Positions 63,118 through 64,000 of a stretch of 64,000 bases of DNA are shown piece by piece. Both the position numbers and the translations under genes were made by a program. The notes below the pieces were generated by a model. It had not been told where the DNA came from and did no database searches. It saw only the letters and a program-made list of their open reading frames with translations. The stretch covers positions 1 through 64,000 of the forward strand of contig CAJCJA010000002.1 of the NCBI GenBank assembly GCA_903970515.1. Reading direction: 5' to 3'. Source of the DNA: Candidatus Saccharibacteria bacterium CG_4_10_14_0_2_um_filter_52_9 (GTDB lineage Bacteria; Actinomycetota; Acidimicrobiia; Acidimicrobiales; RAAP-2). Every line of letters begins with the position of its first letter. Position 1 is the stretch's first letter.

Positions 63118-64000
63118 GCGACCACGACGAACTTCGAACGCCGGTGTCGCTGCAGGGTCTGAGTGCGGACGACCCGCACCTACAACCCGCAGCGAAGAAC
63201 CCCGATCTAGTCGAGCGCGTCATCGCCGTGACGTTGTTGTTGGGAGTCGTGCTGGTCGCGGCCTTTGGTGCGTGCTACTGGGTGAACGCGAAGCCCTGGA
63301 CGCTCGGGGCGACGATGGGTGGCGGCCTGTTCTTTCTTGGTGTGGGACTCATCGCGTGGGGGAAGTACCTTATGCCGCGCGGACCGTTCGTGGAAGAGCG
63401 CCACGAGTTGGCGACCAGCGAGGAGGACCGCAACGCGATGGCGGCCGCCATCGTCGAGCGAGGCGGCGGCATCATGCAACGTCGTAAAATGCTCGGTGGC
63501 ATTCTCGGCGCTGGACTCGGGATCTTCGGCGTCGTCGCCATTTTCCCGTTGTTACGAAGTCTCGGCCCGTTGCCCAAGGGCACGCTGTTCTCCACTGATT
63601 GGAAGAAGGGCACCTACCTCGTCGACATCACCGGTCGGCGCGTGTCGGTGGGCGAGATGGCGGTGGGATCGATCGTGACGGTCTATCCGGAAGGAAAGCA
63701 GAACACCGACCGCGGCCAGGCGGTCGACCAGACCGTCTTGATTCGCATCTCGAATGAGAATTTCACCACGCAGAAGGGTCGCGAGACCTGGGGACCAAAG
63801 GGCTACGTCGCGTACTCGAAACTCTGTACGCACTTGGGTTGTCCGGTAGGTCTCTACGAGCAAGAGTTGCAACTGCTCGTGTGCCCGTGTCACCAGTCGA
63901 TGTTCGACGTCACCAACGGCGCTATTCCGCAGTTCGGGCCCGCGCCCCGTCCGCTGCCGCAGTTGCCGCTCTACGTGGACGCGGCTGGCTACTTACGTTC
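63114..64000 (+). CDS. qcrA: Rieske iron-sulfur subunit of the bcc complex (3' end cut)
   Basis: Reads from GTG 63114 to the right edge without a stop; 295 codons visible. Three membrane helices are visible: VIAVTLLLGVVLVAAF, TMGGGLFFLGVGLIAWG and MLGGILGAGLGIFGVVA, the actinobacterial three-helix form. The Rieske ligands are CTHLGC and CPCHQS. The C-terminal end (PAPRPLPQLPLYVDAAGYL) has the usual Pro loop, so few residues are missing. qcrB probably follows outside the window. Confidence 0.95.
   Translation, partial: MSDHDELRTPVSLQGLSADDPHLQPAAKNPDLVERVIAVTLLLGVVLVAAFGACYWVNAKPWTLGATMGGGLFFLGVGLIAWGKYLMPRGPFVEERHELATSEEDRNAMAAAIVERGGGIMQRRKMLGGILGAGLGIFGVVAIFPLLRSLGPLPKGTLFSTDWKKGTYLVDITGRRVSVGEMAVGSIVTVYPEGKQNTDRGQAVDQTVLIRISNENFTTQKGRETWGPKGYVAYSKLCTHLGCPVGLYEQELQLLVCPCHQSMFDVTNGAIPQFGPAPRPLPQLPLYVDAAGYLR

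Overview
The window comes from a high-GC, GTG-rich bacterial chromosome that is almost certainly Actinomycetota. The evidence is a mycothiol glycosyltransferase (MshA) followed by its usual YbjN partner, rex beside hemA, a nickel superoxide dismutase with its maturation protease, an actinobacterial HelR-type RNA polymerase helicase, a LysX/MprF-like lysyltransferase and a ctaE-qcrC-qcrA respiratory block with a diheme QcrC. Class Acidimicrobiia is my best guess, but that is inference from gene content. No tRNA, rRNA, CRISPR array, transposase or integrase was seen.

Left third (1-16.6 kb), accessory and signalling. A secreted alpha/beta hydrolase (cut by the left edge), two unrelated methyltransferases and a tiny Lys-rich protein lead into a signalling island. 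The island holds a CHASE-GGDEF-EAL protein, a kaiC-kaiB pair (minus strand), a PAS-LuxR regulator divergent from kaiC, and a minus-strand row of a second PAS-LuxR regulator, a GAF/PAS histidine-kinase-like protein and a REC-PAS-GGDEF-EAL protein. Several partners have lost catalytic residues in complementary ways. The first c-di-GMP protein keeps GGDEF but has a decayed EAL; the second keeps EAL but reads GGTEF. The kinase-like protein has Tyr where the phospho-accepting His should be. No kaiA, and no intact SasA/CikA-like kinase, is in view. This Kai-plus-degenerate-signalling island is the most unusual part of the window.

Middle (16.6-46.3 kb), core metabolism. It holds exonuclease III, a DksA-like finger protein and divergent sodN/sodX. 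Then come mshA-ybjN-proC-rex, hemA-C-D-B-L with a coupled membrane protein, a geranylgeranyl-reductase-family flavoprotein (possibly menaquinone-related), a small conserved protein and a complete nuoA-N operon. Many junctions are ATGA, GTGA or TGATG overlaps, implying translational coupling. An ATP-grasp enzyme is coupled to the end of nuoN.

Right third (46.3-64 kb). A GAF-GGDEF cyclase, an acidic hypothetical and a zinc-ribbon RDD membrane protein are followed by a very large protein joining a degenerate metallophosphoesterase-like domain to an MprF-type membrane and aminoacyltransferase module. Next are a HAD-like phosphatase, the three-gene cyclopropane fatty acid cluster, hemE-hemH-hemY (completing most of the heme route begun at 22 kb), HelR, and ctaE-qcrC-qcrA running off the right edge. 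Complex I, heme synthesis, cytochrome bcc-aa3 parts and the redox repressor Rex form one coherent respiratory theme.
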